The notes beneath the pieces were generated by a model that saw only the letters and a list, made by a program, of their open reading frames with translations, was not told the origin of the DNA and did not search any database. From positions 1 to 30,515 of the forward strand of contig CALEAW010000061.1 in NCBI GenBank assembly GCA_937943605.1: a stretch of DNA of 30,515 nt. Reading direction: 5' to 3'. Source of the DNA: an uncultured Sutterella sp. Its GTDB lineage: Bacteria > Pseudomonadota > Gammaproteobacteria > Burkholderiales > Burkholderiaceae_F. Positions 1 through 7,055 of the stretch are shown here, piece after piece. Numbering within the stretch: the first letter of the stretch is position 1; each line of letters starts with the position of its first letter. The position numbers and the translations under genes were made by a program.

Positions 1-1
1 T

Positions 2-538
2 GACCTTCCTACGCGCCTCATAGTGCTTGAGTGCAACTTTTATGGGAAGTTAAGGGTGCTCGTGAACCATTTGCGTTATCCGTCGCTTGATTGGGTCGAC
101 CGTAACGGCGCTAAGGTGGGCGACATGATTGAACTCGGCCGTGTGGTGCCAGCCGATACACTTGAAGAGCTCGCAACCAAGCTCAAGATGCCTGTCGAAA
201 ACCTGAAGGCTTCGATCGACAACTATAACGCTGTCGTTCGTGGCGAAAAGAAGGATCCGTTAGGCTTCCAGGCGAATAACAAGGCCGACCGTGAAATGAC
301 GGAAGGTCCTTGGTACGCTTGCCAAAAGGTGCCGACTGTTCACCATACGATGGGTGGTCTTCAGATTAATAAGGACGCTCAAGTTCTTGATGTGAATGGT
401 AAGGTCATACCAGGTCTTTATGCTGCGGGTGAAACCACAGGTGGTATTCATGGCTCCAACCGTCTTGGTGGTAACGCCATTGCTGACTTGATGGTCTTTG
501 GCCGTACGGCAGGGATGAACGCCGCACAAGGTAAGTAA
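2..538 (+). CDS. Flavocytochrome c / fumarate reductase-type flavoprotein, 3' part only
   Basis: This is the C-terminal part of an FAD-binding reductase of the fumarate/urocanate reductase family, cut by the left window edge. It shows the family's end-of-domain motifs: VHHTMGG with the active-site histidine pair, then IPGLYAAGETTGGIHG and SNRLGGNA, which carry the catalytic arginine and the FAD-contacting loop. It is a paralogue of the complete gene at 16299-18077, which has the same motifs. Residues from WVDRNGAKVG onward align well with the family. The roughly 30 codons before that do not, although another frame there reads like family sequence (around 46-95), so a frameshift near the edge is possible. 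The reading frame is open to the edge, so no start can be assigned. The substrate is unknown. A terminator-like hairpin follows at 574-608. Confidence 0.85.
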   Translation, partial: DLPTRLIVLECNFYGKLRVLVNHLRYPSLDWVDRNGAKVGDMIELGRVVPADTLEELATKLKMPVENLKASIDNYNAVVRGEKKDPLGFQANNKADREMTEGPWYACQKVPTVHHTMGGLQINKDAQVLDVNGKVIPGLYAAGETTGGIHGSNRLGGNAIADLMVFGRTAGMNAAQGK

Positions 539-573
539 TCAAACCCGTTGATCGATTGATTACTAACTGATAG

Positions 574-608
574 AACGCCTCGTTGACATGATGTCTTCGG
601 GGCGTTTT
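574..608 (+). terminator. Intrinsic terminator after the flavoprotein gene
   Basis: AACGCC (574-579) pairs with GGCGTT (601-606), with adjacent C-G and wobble positions, and TT follows. It lies 36 bp after the stop codon at 536-538. Confidence 0.6.
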
Positions 609-631
609 CGTTCGTGTCATGTCATTAAAAG

Positions 632-649
632 ACGGATAATCCGTACAAT
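632..649 (+). promoter_or_regulatory. Candidate promoter/operator of nadE
   Basis: ACGGAT-A-ATCCGT (632-644) is a perfect short palindrome. It overlaps the start of a TACAAT -10-like hexamer (644-649) about 37 bp before the nadE start. No good -35 is visible. The placement fits a repressor site over a promoter, but a 6-bp arm can arise by chance. Confidence 0.25.
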
Positions 650-685
650 GTCTCTATCCTTTGCCTCATTCACGGAAACCTCACA

Positions 686-1465
686 ATGCTCAAGAACCCA
701 CAACAAACGGTCGAAGCCCTTACTGCATGGATTGCTCAGTACTTTAAAGAAAATGGCCCCACGTGTTCTGCCGTGATTGGGCTTTCGGGGGGCAAGGATT
801 CGACGGTGGCCGCCGCACTCTGTGTGCGCGCTTTAGGGGTTGACCGTGTGGTCGGGGTTTTAATGCCCGATGGTGTTCAGCCTGATATTGACGATGCGCG
901 TGCATTGGCTGCGCATTTAGGTATTAAAACGGTAGAAGTCAATATTGGCGAGACGGTGAGCGCACTTAAAAAGACGTTAGCTAGTAATGAAGCTTTGTTG
1001 GGGTTGTCGGGTACGGACGATTTGACGCGTGACACGGTCATTAATTTGCCAGCCCGCATTCGTATGACAACCTTGTATGCCGTGGGGCAGATGTTGCCTA
1101 ATGGTGGGCGTGTCGTCAATACGTGCAATCGCTCTGAAGACTGGGTGGGTTATTCAACCAAATATGGTGATGCCGCCGGGGACTTTAGTCCGTTATCGAA
1201 CCTTTTGGTGCATGAAGTTTTGGCCATTGGTCGTGCATTAGGATTGCCTGAATATTTGATCGCAAAGACGCCCTCTGACGGGCTGTCAGGTTCCACCGAT
1301 GAAGACCGTCTGGGCTTTAGTTATGCGACCCTAGACCATTACATCTTGACGGGCGAATGTGACGATGAAGCCACGCGCGCTCGCATTGATCGTTTGCATC
1401 GCTTGAACCTACATAAACTCCGTTTGATGCCAAGCTTTACGTTAAGTGACGAGGATCGCGCTTAA
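686..1465 (+). CDS. nadE: NAD+ synthetase, ammonia-dependent type
   Basis: It catalyses the last step of NAD synthesis, ATP-dependent amidation of nicotinic acid adenine dinucleotide, in the cytoplasm. At 259 residues it is the short form without the N-terminal glutaminase (nitrilase) domain, so it should use ammonia. Visible signatures are the ATP-pyrophosphatase P-loop SGGKDS (34-39), the RIRMTTLY segment (124-131), NTCNRSEDWVGYSTKYGD (145-162), and DGLSGSTDED followed by LGFSYATLDHYI in the C-terminal part. The ATG at 686 follows a GGAAACC stretch that can act as ribosome binding site. The MATE gene starts one base after the nadE stop codon, so the two are probably cotranscribed and translationally coupled. 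Confidence 0.95.
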   Translation: MLKNPQQTVEALTAWIAQYFKENGPTCSAVIGLSGGKDSTVAAALCVRALGVDRVVGVLMPDGVQPDIDDARALAAHLGIKTVEVNIGETVSALKKTLASNEALLGLSGTDDLTRDTVINLPARIRMTTLYAVGQMLPNGGRVVNTCNRSEDWVGYSTKYGDAAGDFSPLSNLLVHEVLAIGRALGLPEYLIAKTPSDGLSGSTDEDRLGFSYATLDHYILTGECDDEATRARIDRLHRLNLHKLRLMPSFTLSDEDRA

Positions 1466-1466
1466 G

Positions 1467-2870
1467 ATGGCGGTTCTCAACCCTCAAACCAGGGCGCAAG
1501 CGACTCGGGAGGCACTCCTCGCAGGGCCCGTTTTTCCTCAGGTTGTGCGCTTTGGCATTCCGACCATGATCAGCATGTTGACGCCTGCGATCTACAATAC
1601 GACCGCAGCGTACTTTGTGTCGGATTTAGGGACGACCGCGATTGCGGCTTTAGGTATTGTCTTTGCACTCCACATGATCATGGCTTCAATTGGCATCATG
1701 GCGGGGCAAGGCTGTGCTTCTCAAACGTCTCGACTTTTGGGTGCTGGTGACGACGAAGCGGCGGGTTTTATTGCGGGTACTGGGATCGTCGTTTCGCTTT
1801 TTGGTGGCACATTGCTCACGGTTTTGGGGCTTGTGTTTGTAGAGCCGCTCCTTCGCATCTTGGGTGCAACACCTACGATCATGCCTGATGCCAAGGCTTA
1901 CGCTCAAGTGTTGTTAATGTGTGCTCCGATCATTAGCGTTGGCTTTACGTTCAATAACCTTCTGCGTAGTGAAGGGCTTGCTATTGTTGGGATGCGCGCT
2001 TTGCTCACGGGTGGGCTCTTCAACTTGGTGCTCACGCCTTGCTTTATTCAGGGTTTGGGTATGGGTATTGAGGGCGCAGCGTGGGCAGCGGTCATTGCGC
2101 AGACGGTGAGTACGTGTCTTTTGGTGAGTCACTATGTGAGAGGGCAAGGACTTCTAAAGATTTTGTTGCCGACCAAAGCACGGTTTGTGGCACTTGCGCC
2201 GCGTATTGTGCGAAATGGCTTGCCAAGTCTCTTAAGAAACGGATTAGCGGCCGTGGCGGCTTCCGTTTTGAATGTCACGGCGGCAGGCTTTGGTGATGCT
2301 GCTGTCGCTGGTATGAGCATTGTAGGGCGCGTCATCATGATTGTGAACGCCATCATGGTGGGTTTAGGCCAAGGCTACCAACCTGTTGCAGGTTTTAATT
2401 GGGGAGCGGGCAACTATTTGCGTGTTCGCACAGCGCTTTTGTCAACCGTGACGGTAGGTACATGCTTTATGACGCTATCGGGCCTCGTTGGATGGTGGTT
2501 TGCTAAAGATATTGTGAGTGTCTTTGCTAATGGCGACCCAGATGTGATTGCGGTGGGCACTTTGGCGCTTCAATGTCAATTCATGTGTTTTCCGTTTATC
2601 CCGGGTAGCATGATTGCCAATATGACCTATCAAGTGTTAGGTCGAGCGAAAGTGGCGAGCTTGTTGTCAAGCTTACGTCAAGGCTTATGTTTTTTGCCTT
2701 TGATTGTGGTGTTGCCAAATTATTATGGCCTGACTGGATTAGCGGCCGCACAACCCTTGGCGGATGTGGCGGCCACATTGCTGAGTCTCTTCTTTTTGCG
2801 AGCGATCTTACGTGAAGCCAAAGCACGTGTAGATGGCACGTTTGAGGCTTCTAAGCAAGATCAACGGTAA
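1467..2870 (+). CDS. MATE family multidrug efflux transporter
   Basis: An inner-membrane antiporter of the MATE (NorM/DinF-like) family, expected to export cationic drugs or metabolites against Na+ or H+. The 467-residue protein is hydrophobic throughout, consistent with about 12 transmembrane helices in two six-helix halves. Family-like segments include FGIPTMISMLTPAIYNTT at the start and GLGQGYQPVAGFNWGAG in the second half. An in-frame GTG exists at 1446, but it has no ribosome binding site and overlaps nadE. The ATG at 1467 has GAGGAT at 1451-1456 and sits one base after the nadE stop, so it is preferred. The gene ends six bases before the stop codon of the convergent gene at 2877. The substrate cannot be deduced. 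Confidence 0.93.
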   Translation: MAVLNPQTRAQATREALLAGPVFPQVVRFGIPTMISMLTPAIYNTTAAYFVSDLGTTAIAALGIVFALHMIMASIGIMAGQGCASQTSRLLGAGDDEAAGFIAGTGIVVSLFGGTLLTVLGLVFVEPLLRILGATPTIMPDAKAYAQVLLMCAPIISVGFTFNNLLRSEGLAIVGMRALLTGGLFNLVLTPCFIQGLGMGIEGAAWAAVIAQTVSTCLLVSHYVRGQGLLKILLPTKARFVALAPRIVRNGLPSLLRNGLAAVAASVLNVTAAGFGDAAVAGMSIVGRVIMIVNAIMVGLGQGYQPVAGFNWGAGNYLRVRTALLSTVTVGTCFMTLSGLVGWWFAKDIVSVFANGDPDVIAVGTLALQCQFMCFPFIPGSMIANMTYQVLGRAKVASLLSSLRQGLCFLPLIVVLPNYYGLTGLAAAQPLADVAATLLSLFFLRAILREAKARVDGTFEASKQDQR

Positions 2871-2876
2871 AGCCAT

Positions 2877-3164
2877 TTAGAGTAGCCAGTCAGGCTTAGG
2901 CAGGTCGCCGAGAATCTCGAAGATTTCGTCGTCCGTTGGTTCAGACACGTTGCCGTTAGGTGCAATTTTGAGCATGAGCACGGGATTTTCGGCAAATTCT
3001 TCGTCGCGTGCGAACGCTTCTTCGTCACTTTCGAAACGAACAAAGACAGGACCGCGGTTGGTTTCGCGGTAGATTTCGAAGTCTCGCCAGGTGCAAAGCC
3101 ATTCGACGTCTTTCTTATAGTGCGTTTGAGCGTAAGTACGGGCTTCGTTTTCGAACATATGCAT
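2877..3164 (-). CDS. Conserved-looking small cytosolic protein of unknown function
   Basis: The 95-residue acidic protein (begins MHMFENEARTYAQTHYKKD, ends ILGDLPKPDWLL) has no signal peptide, membrane segment or recognised motif. It has several aromatic residues (WLCTWRDFEIY) and an acidic middle (FESDEEAFARDEEFAEN). The start at 3164 is supported by GGAG about ten bases upstream. An alternative ATG two codons later lacks this spacing. It is convergent with the MATE gene and lies downstream of the ancestral pan terminator (3320-3360), so it is probably its own transcription unit. I do not recognise the family. Regular codon use and a good ribosome binding site make it a likely real gene. Confidence 0.7.
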   Translation of the reverse strand: MHMFENEARTYAQTHYKKDVEWLCTWRDFEIYRETNRGPVFVRFESDEEAFARDEEFAENPVLMLKIAPNGNVSEPTDDEIFEILGDLPKPDWLL

Positions 3165-3314
3165 CGTTGATGGTCTCCAAAGGAAAATGAGTCAGAGGAC
3201 ACAAAACAGTGTGACGCCTCATGCGTCAACGGAGGACGTAGCCGAAAAGAGGCCTTGTGGCGAGTGGGTTTACGAAACAAGTTTGTTTCAAAAGCGACTG
3301 CTGCACTTAAGTGC

Positions 3315-3360
3315 AAAAAGGCCTCGCTCAACCGTCTGGTGACGATTGATCAGCGAGGCC
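3315..3360 (-). terminator. Strong intrinsic terminator, minus strand (ancestral pan operon end)
   Basis: GGCCTCGCT (3320-3328) and AGCGAGGCC (3352-3360) form a perfect 9-bp stem. Read on the minus strand it is followed directly by TTTTT. It lies 30 bp beyond the stop codon of the panD fragment. It therefore looks like the original end of the pan operon, now separated from panD by the island, and it should end mcrBC read-through instead. Confidence 0.8.
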
Positions 3361-3389
3361 GTTGGTGTGTGCCGTGTGGTCGCCCAAAA

Positions 3390-3543
3390 GGCTCACATGT
3401 CTCTTAAGAGACCGTGCTTTTCGTACGTCGTCACGCGAACCGGGTGGTTGTTGTCGTCGACAAAGACAACCTGCGGATGATGTGTTTTGGCTTCTTCGGG
3501 CGTGATCTGCGCATAAGCCATGATGATGACTTTATCGCCAACA
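3390..3543 (-). pseudogene. panD: Duplicated 3' fragment of panD (no start)
   Basis: This 154-bp stretch matches 8984-9137, the 3' end of the intact panD, with four mismatches (3394, 3403, 3453, 3534). On the minus strand it encodes the last 49 or so PanD residues, from VGDKVIIMAYAQ to HGLLRDM, then TGA instead of TAA. Upstream of 3543 the similarity stops abruptly, and the N-terminal domain with the Gly-Ser self-cleavage site is absent. It cannot make an enzyme. It is best read as the second copy of an insertion-generated direct repeat. Confidence 0.9.
3390..3543. repeat. Left direct repeat of the mcrBC island (DR-L)
   Basis: Copy of the panD 3' end, about 97% identical to 8984-9137 at a constant offset of 5594 bp. 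The copies have the same orientation, so recombination between them would excise the island as a circle and leave one intact panD. Confidence 0.88.
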
Positions 3544-3556
3544 AATCGAAAGTTTT

Positions 3557-3592
3557 TTTGCGGCATGGGTGGGTGAATGCCTGTGCCGCAAA
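3557..3592. terminator. Hairpin just after mcrC, at the island's left edge
   Basis: TTTGCGGCA (3557-3565) pairs perfectly with TGCCGCAAA (3584-3592), with an 18-base loop. It starts four bases beyond the mcrC stop. On the mcrC strand the stem is followed by A residues rather than T residues, so it is an imperfect candidate as an intrinsic terminator. It may stabilise the mRNA end or mark the element boundary. Confidence 0.45.
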
Positions 3593-3595
3593 TGT

Positions 3596-4651
3596 TTATT
3601 TTCTGTCTGTGAGTTGCTGAGCGATTTTATCCAAGCGCGCACGAATTTCTATGAATTCGCAATCCAAATCCAATGTCCGAACTGAATAATCATTTCCGTT
3701 GATTCTAAAGTCGGCATCGGGTGTGATCGCTTCTTTTGTTTTGGCGTAGAGAAGCATGCCCGACACTGGCACGTCTGGCATGGCGGCTTGAAGATTTCGA
3801 ACGTAGGTAAAAATCTGGTAAAGATTCGATGAATGGTAAGTCGACTTCTGGTGATGACTCTGCAAGGTATGCCCGTAGAACTTTGCATCGATAATCAGTA
3901 CTTGTGTTTCACCTCTGAGAACAATGTCCGACTTCATCTTGGGAAGATGTTGGGGAACAGGAGTTCCTGGTTCTAAATCCCACGCAATATGGGGAGCAGC
4001 CGCTTGCAGCTGGGGGTGGTGCACTCGAAAATATGCCAAGAGAAAACGTTCGTATAGTCTGGCGAAATCAAAGTCCTCGAACTGAGTCAATTTCAGATTC
4101 CCACGATTTTCAGTTTGAATCTGGCGAAGATAAACCATCCTGCAAATGTTGAGCAACAGCTCGTAAGACTGCGTCTGCCTCCCCAATTGAAGTGTGGACC
4201 AACGAACGCAACGCAGATCGATGTCAGCGACCTGATCGAAAATAGGTAGGATTTTTCGAAGCTCTTGTCTATGCGCCAGTTTGACGCGTGGATGCCTGAT
4301 GAGAATCCTCATCGTCTGTTTCAAGATGCGATTGAAGAACGTATCGGTCATCAAATCATCGAAATGACAATTTAGGAGTTGGCGGCAATTAATGCGATGC
4401 CGCATCGAATCTACAGGATTGATCTTCCCTCGTACCGTTTGAATGTCCTGGTCCTGGAATACATAGTCCCGGTGCAGTCCCTGCTTGATTTGACGAGTAA
4501 TGCCTTCGACTAAAATGGCCGCCATCAAATCTTCTAAATGCTCGAAGGACTCTGTACCCACCTTCTCAAAGTGACGTTGATTCAGGCCTCGATAGGCATA
4601 CGCGAGCATATGGAAAATGTTGCGTATGACAATACCATTATCTGCGATCAT
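3596..4651 (-). CDS. mcrC: McrC-like nuclease subunit of an McrBC-type restriction system
   Basis: Partner subunit of the McrB GTPase. In McrBC systems McrC activates GTP hydrolysis and carries the PD-(D/E)XK endonuclease that cuts modified foreign DNA. The 351-residue protein has the expected nuclease core in its C-terminal half: MKSDIVLR gives Asp242, VLIIDAKFY gives Asp255 and Lys257, and NLYQIFTYV supplies the conserved Gln279. The N-terminal half contains TVRGKI (72-77), equivalent to the family's (I/V)RG(R/K)I motif. Its ATG follows the mcrB TGA after a single base, so the two are translationally coupled. All visible catalytic residues are intact, so the pair may be functional. Confidence 0.9.
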   Translation of the reverse strand: MIADNGIVIRNIFHMLAYAYRGLNQRHFEKVGTESFEHLEDLMAAILVEGITRQIKQGLHRDYVFQDQDIQTVRGKINPVDSMRHRINCRQLLNCHFDDLMTDTFFNRILKQTMRILIRHPRVKLAHRQELRKILPIFDQVADIDLRCVRWSTLQLGRQTQSYELLLNICRMVYLRQIQTENRGNLKLTQFEDFDFARLYERFLLAYFRVHHPQLQAAAPHIAWDLEPGTPVPQHLPKMKSDIVLRGETQVLIIDAKFYGHTLQSHHQKSTYHSSNLYQIFTYVRNLQAAMPDVPVSGMLLYAKTKEAITPDADFRINGNDYSVRTLDLDCEFIEIRARLDKIAQQLTDRK

Positions 4652-4652
4652 T

Positions 4653-6674
4653 TCAATGGTCCAGTGTCAAGGATTGCAATCTGTTGCTCCAGTCTTTTAA
4701 CGTCTCTTCATCGTCATACCAGTACTCTTCCAACAATGGCAGAAGGTCATAGTTCACGACACCGTATAGCCACTCGTTGAAAGCTTCCGATGAATCTTCT
4801 TGTTTTGGTTGTGGGATACCGCCTAGGTAGCTATGTCCGATGAGGAATCCCTTTCCTAAAGATGGATCATCAGCAATTGCTGTGTTGAGGGCTCTCATCA
4901 CATCAACTAACTCATCAAATCGGCTTTTTTGTCCTGTTGCAACGCCTAGCGCATTACGCACTGAGGTCGCATAGGTCTTAAACCCTTCGATGTCATCTTC
5001 TTCGTTTTCCTTGAAGCAGGGTGTCATCGTGAAGAAGGAAAAGCGGCGACGTAATGCGTAATCGATCATGGCCAAAGAGCGGTCAGCAGTGTTCATCATG
5101 CCGATAATGAACACATTCTCGGGCACAAGGAAAGGTTCTTCAAGTCCAGGCAATGTCACACTTTCGCCACGGTGATCCGCTTCGATGAGCATCATGAGTT
5201 CGCCGAGAATCTTGCTTAAGTTGCCGCGGTTTATTTCGTCAATGATAAAGAAGTATTTGTGTTCAGGATTCGCACTGGCCTTTTGGCAGAATTCGTAAAA
5301 AATACCTTTTCGTAGCTCAAATCCATTGACGCTAGGCTTGTAACCGATCACAAAGTCTTCATAGGCATAGTTCTGATGAAACTGCACCATGCTGATGCGT
5401 CGGTCGTCATTCTGGCCCATGATGGCCCACGCTAAGCGGCGCGCGGTAAACGTTTTGCCAACCCCTGGCGGCCCTTGCAGGATGATATTCTTCTTGCGAG
5501 TTAGTAGTCCCTTGAGGCGGTGCAAGTCTTCAGAGGACATCCAGACTTCGTTTAAAAACATCTCCTCCGTATAGGCCGGCGGATCTTTGTCGTCACAGAC
5601 ATCATTAGTCGAGTCTTCGGCCGCATCTTCTATGCATTCGTTTAAATTAGCATTCGCCGGTTTGGCATACGCAGAGCAATCAATCTCCTCCAAAGCCTCG
5701 TTGAGTTCGTCGCGCAACTTCCAGAGAAAGACGCCTGGCGTGTCGTCGTCCAAATGCTTGTCAACGTATCTTCCTTCAAAGGCAAATGGCCAATATGGGA
5801 TGGAGCCATCGTCATCGATTGCATAAGGCGGCAGATTCAGACGGTCTAAGATTCGCTTGCCCAAAGCACTTCCAGCTGTATTGTAGTAATTTGATGATCT
5901 TCCATAGACTTTAGCTAATCTTGCACATGTCGCACTTCCGCCAATGGCCTTTAGGCAGGCAACTAAGGTTCGCGTCTCAGGCTTGAAGATCGAAGTGTCG
6001 TCCCACAATTCAAGCCATGTCGCCTTACTGATGGGATATTTATATTCCGAGTAATACCACTTGCCGGCATTTTCCTCGGCCGATTTCAACTTACGCTTGC
6101 TGAAGGATTGAATATCTTCAATGCCGTCATAGTCGGCCATCAAGGCTTGCATGGCCTCAACGTGAGGCGTACCGGCGAGGGTTCCGGAGGCCGCCTGTAG
6201 TAATCGATCGCTGTAGATGGCAGGGAATATAGGCTTCTCTCGATTCTGGTAAAGGAACGCGATTTTCCATTTGAAGATGGGCCACAAGTGTTTCTCTGTA
6301 TCGATGGTCTGTACGTCTCCCTCATAGGCAGCCTGCGCTACTCGAGTCAGTGCTGTCTTCACCAATTCGAAAGCTTCTTCCAATGTCTTGCCGTAGCGCT
6401 GTTCTTTCCAAGCGTAACCGTTTTTATAAACAATGCCATTTTTCGTACTTTCATTAGCTTTGCTAGTAGGGTAGATGCCAAACTTTTCCGCCTTCGTGGG
6501 AAGCTTCCCGAGCGGCTGAAGCTTCTGTCCGACCCAATAGGTGAAAGTTGTTTGATCGTTAGCTTTGGTGTATTCATGCAAGGTAAGCTCGGACAGCTTT
6601 TCGCGTGGAAAGCGCAACAAGAATTCATCCCAAAGCACTTGGCTTTGGTCAATGGTCGGTTTATTGTCTGTCAT
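4653..6674 (-). CDS. mcrB: McrB-like AAA+ GTPase with N-terminal recognition region
   Basis: NTP-driven motor and specificity subunit of an McrBC-type modification-dependent restriction system. The AAA+ module occupies about residues 370-650. It has Walker A GPPGVGKT (401-408), Walker B YFFIIDEINRGN (474-485), the McrB signature MMNTADRS (527-534) and arginine-rich RRRF (543-546). The N-terminal ~350 residues replace the E. coli McrB DNA-binding domain. They include a segment around 85-150 (GYAWKEQRYG to WKIAFLYQN) and a winged-helix-like stretch at about 245-280 (GGSATCARLAKVYGRS). I infer this region recognises the target, so specificity need not be 5-methylcytosine. A linker at about 335-365 is acidic and low in complexity. 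The ribosome binding site upstream of the ATG at 6674 is weak. Confidence 0.92.
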   Translation of the reverse strand: MTDNKPTIDQSQVLWDEFLLRFPREKLSELTLHEYTKANDQTTFTYWVGQKLQPLGKLPTKAEKFGIYPTSKANESTKNGIVYKNGYAWKEQRYGKTLEEAFELVKTALTRVAQAAYEGDVQTIDTEKHLWPIFKWKIAFLYQNREKPIFPAIYSDRLLQAASGTLAGTPHVEAMQALMADYDGIEDIQSFSKRKLKSAEENAGKWYYSEYKYPISKATWLELWDDTSIFKPETRTLVACLKAIGGSATCARLAKVYGRSSNYYNTAGSALGKRILDRLNLPPYAIDDDGSIPYWPFAFEGRYVDKHLDDDTPGVFLWKLRDELNEALEEIDCSAYAKPANANLNECIEDAAEDSTNDVCDDKDPPAYTEEMFLNEVWMSSEDLHRLKGLLTRKKNIILQGPPGVGKTFTARRLAWAIMGQNDDRRISMVQFHQNYAYEDFVIGYKPSVNGFELRKGIFYEFCQKASANPEHKYFFIIDEINRGNLSKILGELMMLIEADHRGESVTLPGLEEPFLVPENVFIIGMMNTADRSLAMIDYALRRRFSFFTMTPCFKENEEDDIEGFKTYATSVRNALGVATGQKSRFDELVDVMRALNTAIADDPSLGKGFLIGHSYLGGIPQPKQEDSSEAFNEWLYGVVNYDLLPLLEEYWYDDEETLKDWSNRLQSLTLDH

Positions 6675-6715
6675 AACGGTTTCTGTTTTTTGAGATTACA
6701 AACTTTTTGTTGATT

Positions 6716-6735
6716 GTGGTATCACATGATACCAC
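6716..6735. promoter_or_regulatory. Perfect-arm palindrome in the mcrB / 6838 divergent promoter region
   Basis: GTGGTATCA (6716-6724), centre CA, TGATACCAC (6727-6735): 9-bp arms with a two-base centre. It lies 41 bp upstream of mcrB and about 100 bp upstream of the divergent small gene, in an AT-rich intergenic stretch. This is typical of a dimeric repressor operator controlling a restriction cassette. No regulator gene is obvious inside the island. The 9-mer GGTATCACA recurs, in reverse orientation, at 12195-12203 and 12303-12311. Confidence 0.6.
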
Positions 6736-6837
6736 GCTACTTAATCGTCTATCTGCGTCACGGAATGACGTATGCTAATTTATATTTGTCTTGTATAGCG
6801 AAATGTCATCAAACAGTCGTTATTGATGGAGGTCATT

Positions 6838-7029
6838 ATGACAAATAGACTCAACATGTCTAAACCTGCGACGTGCGAAAAGGCAATTCAAGCGTTATGG
6901 CTAACCCGCATTGTTGCGGATCAATCTTTATGGGGAATTTTGACTCTGAATTCTCTTCGAGACTCTGGTGCTGAACCTGTTGGATCACGCCTTCTCGAAG
7001 CTTTGCAAGGGTTCACGTCTGAGGATTGA
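6838..7029 (+). CDS. Small ORF, possible N-terminal piece of the broken AAA+ gene
   Basis: The 63-residue product begins MTNRLNMSKPATCEKAIQAL and ends LLEALQGFTSED. The ATG at 6838 has a clear GGAGG at 6828-6832, so it is probably translated. Upstream TTG (6823) and ATG (6826) codons in the same frame overlap or precede that site and are not preferred. I recognise no domain. It lies directly before a disrupted AAA+ ATPase gene whose family normally has a helical N-terminal region of this kind. It may therefore be the detached start of that gene, but it could also be an independent small gene. It is divergent from mcrB and likely shares the 6716-6735 regulatory region. Confidence 0.55.
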   Translation: MTNRLNMSKPATCEKAIQALWLTRIVADQSLWGILTLNSLRDSGAEPVGSRLLEALQGFTSED

Positions 7030-7055
7030 ACGACGGTGATCTTTCCCTTGCGTAA

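Noticed and set aside
2861..3331. Minus-strand frame of 156 codons overlapping the 95-aa gene
   Set aside because: Low-quality composition. The 95-codon frame has the better ribosome binding site and codon use.
3414..3620. Plus-strand open frames repeated at 3414 and 9008 with similar products
   Set aside because: They are shadows of the duplicated panD 3' end; the similarity is explained by the direct repeat, not by a real gene.
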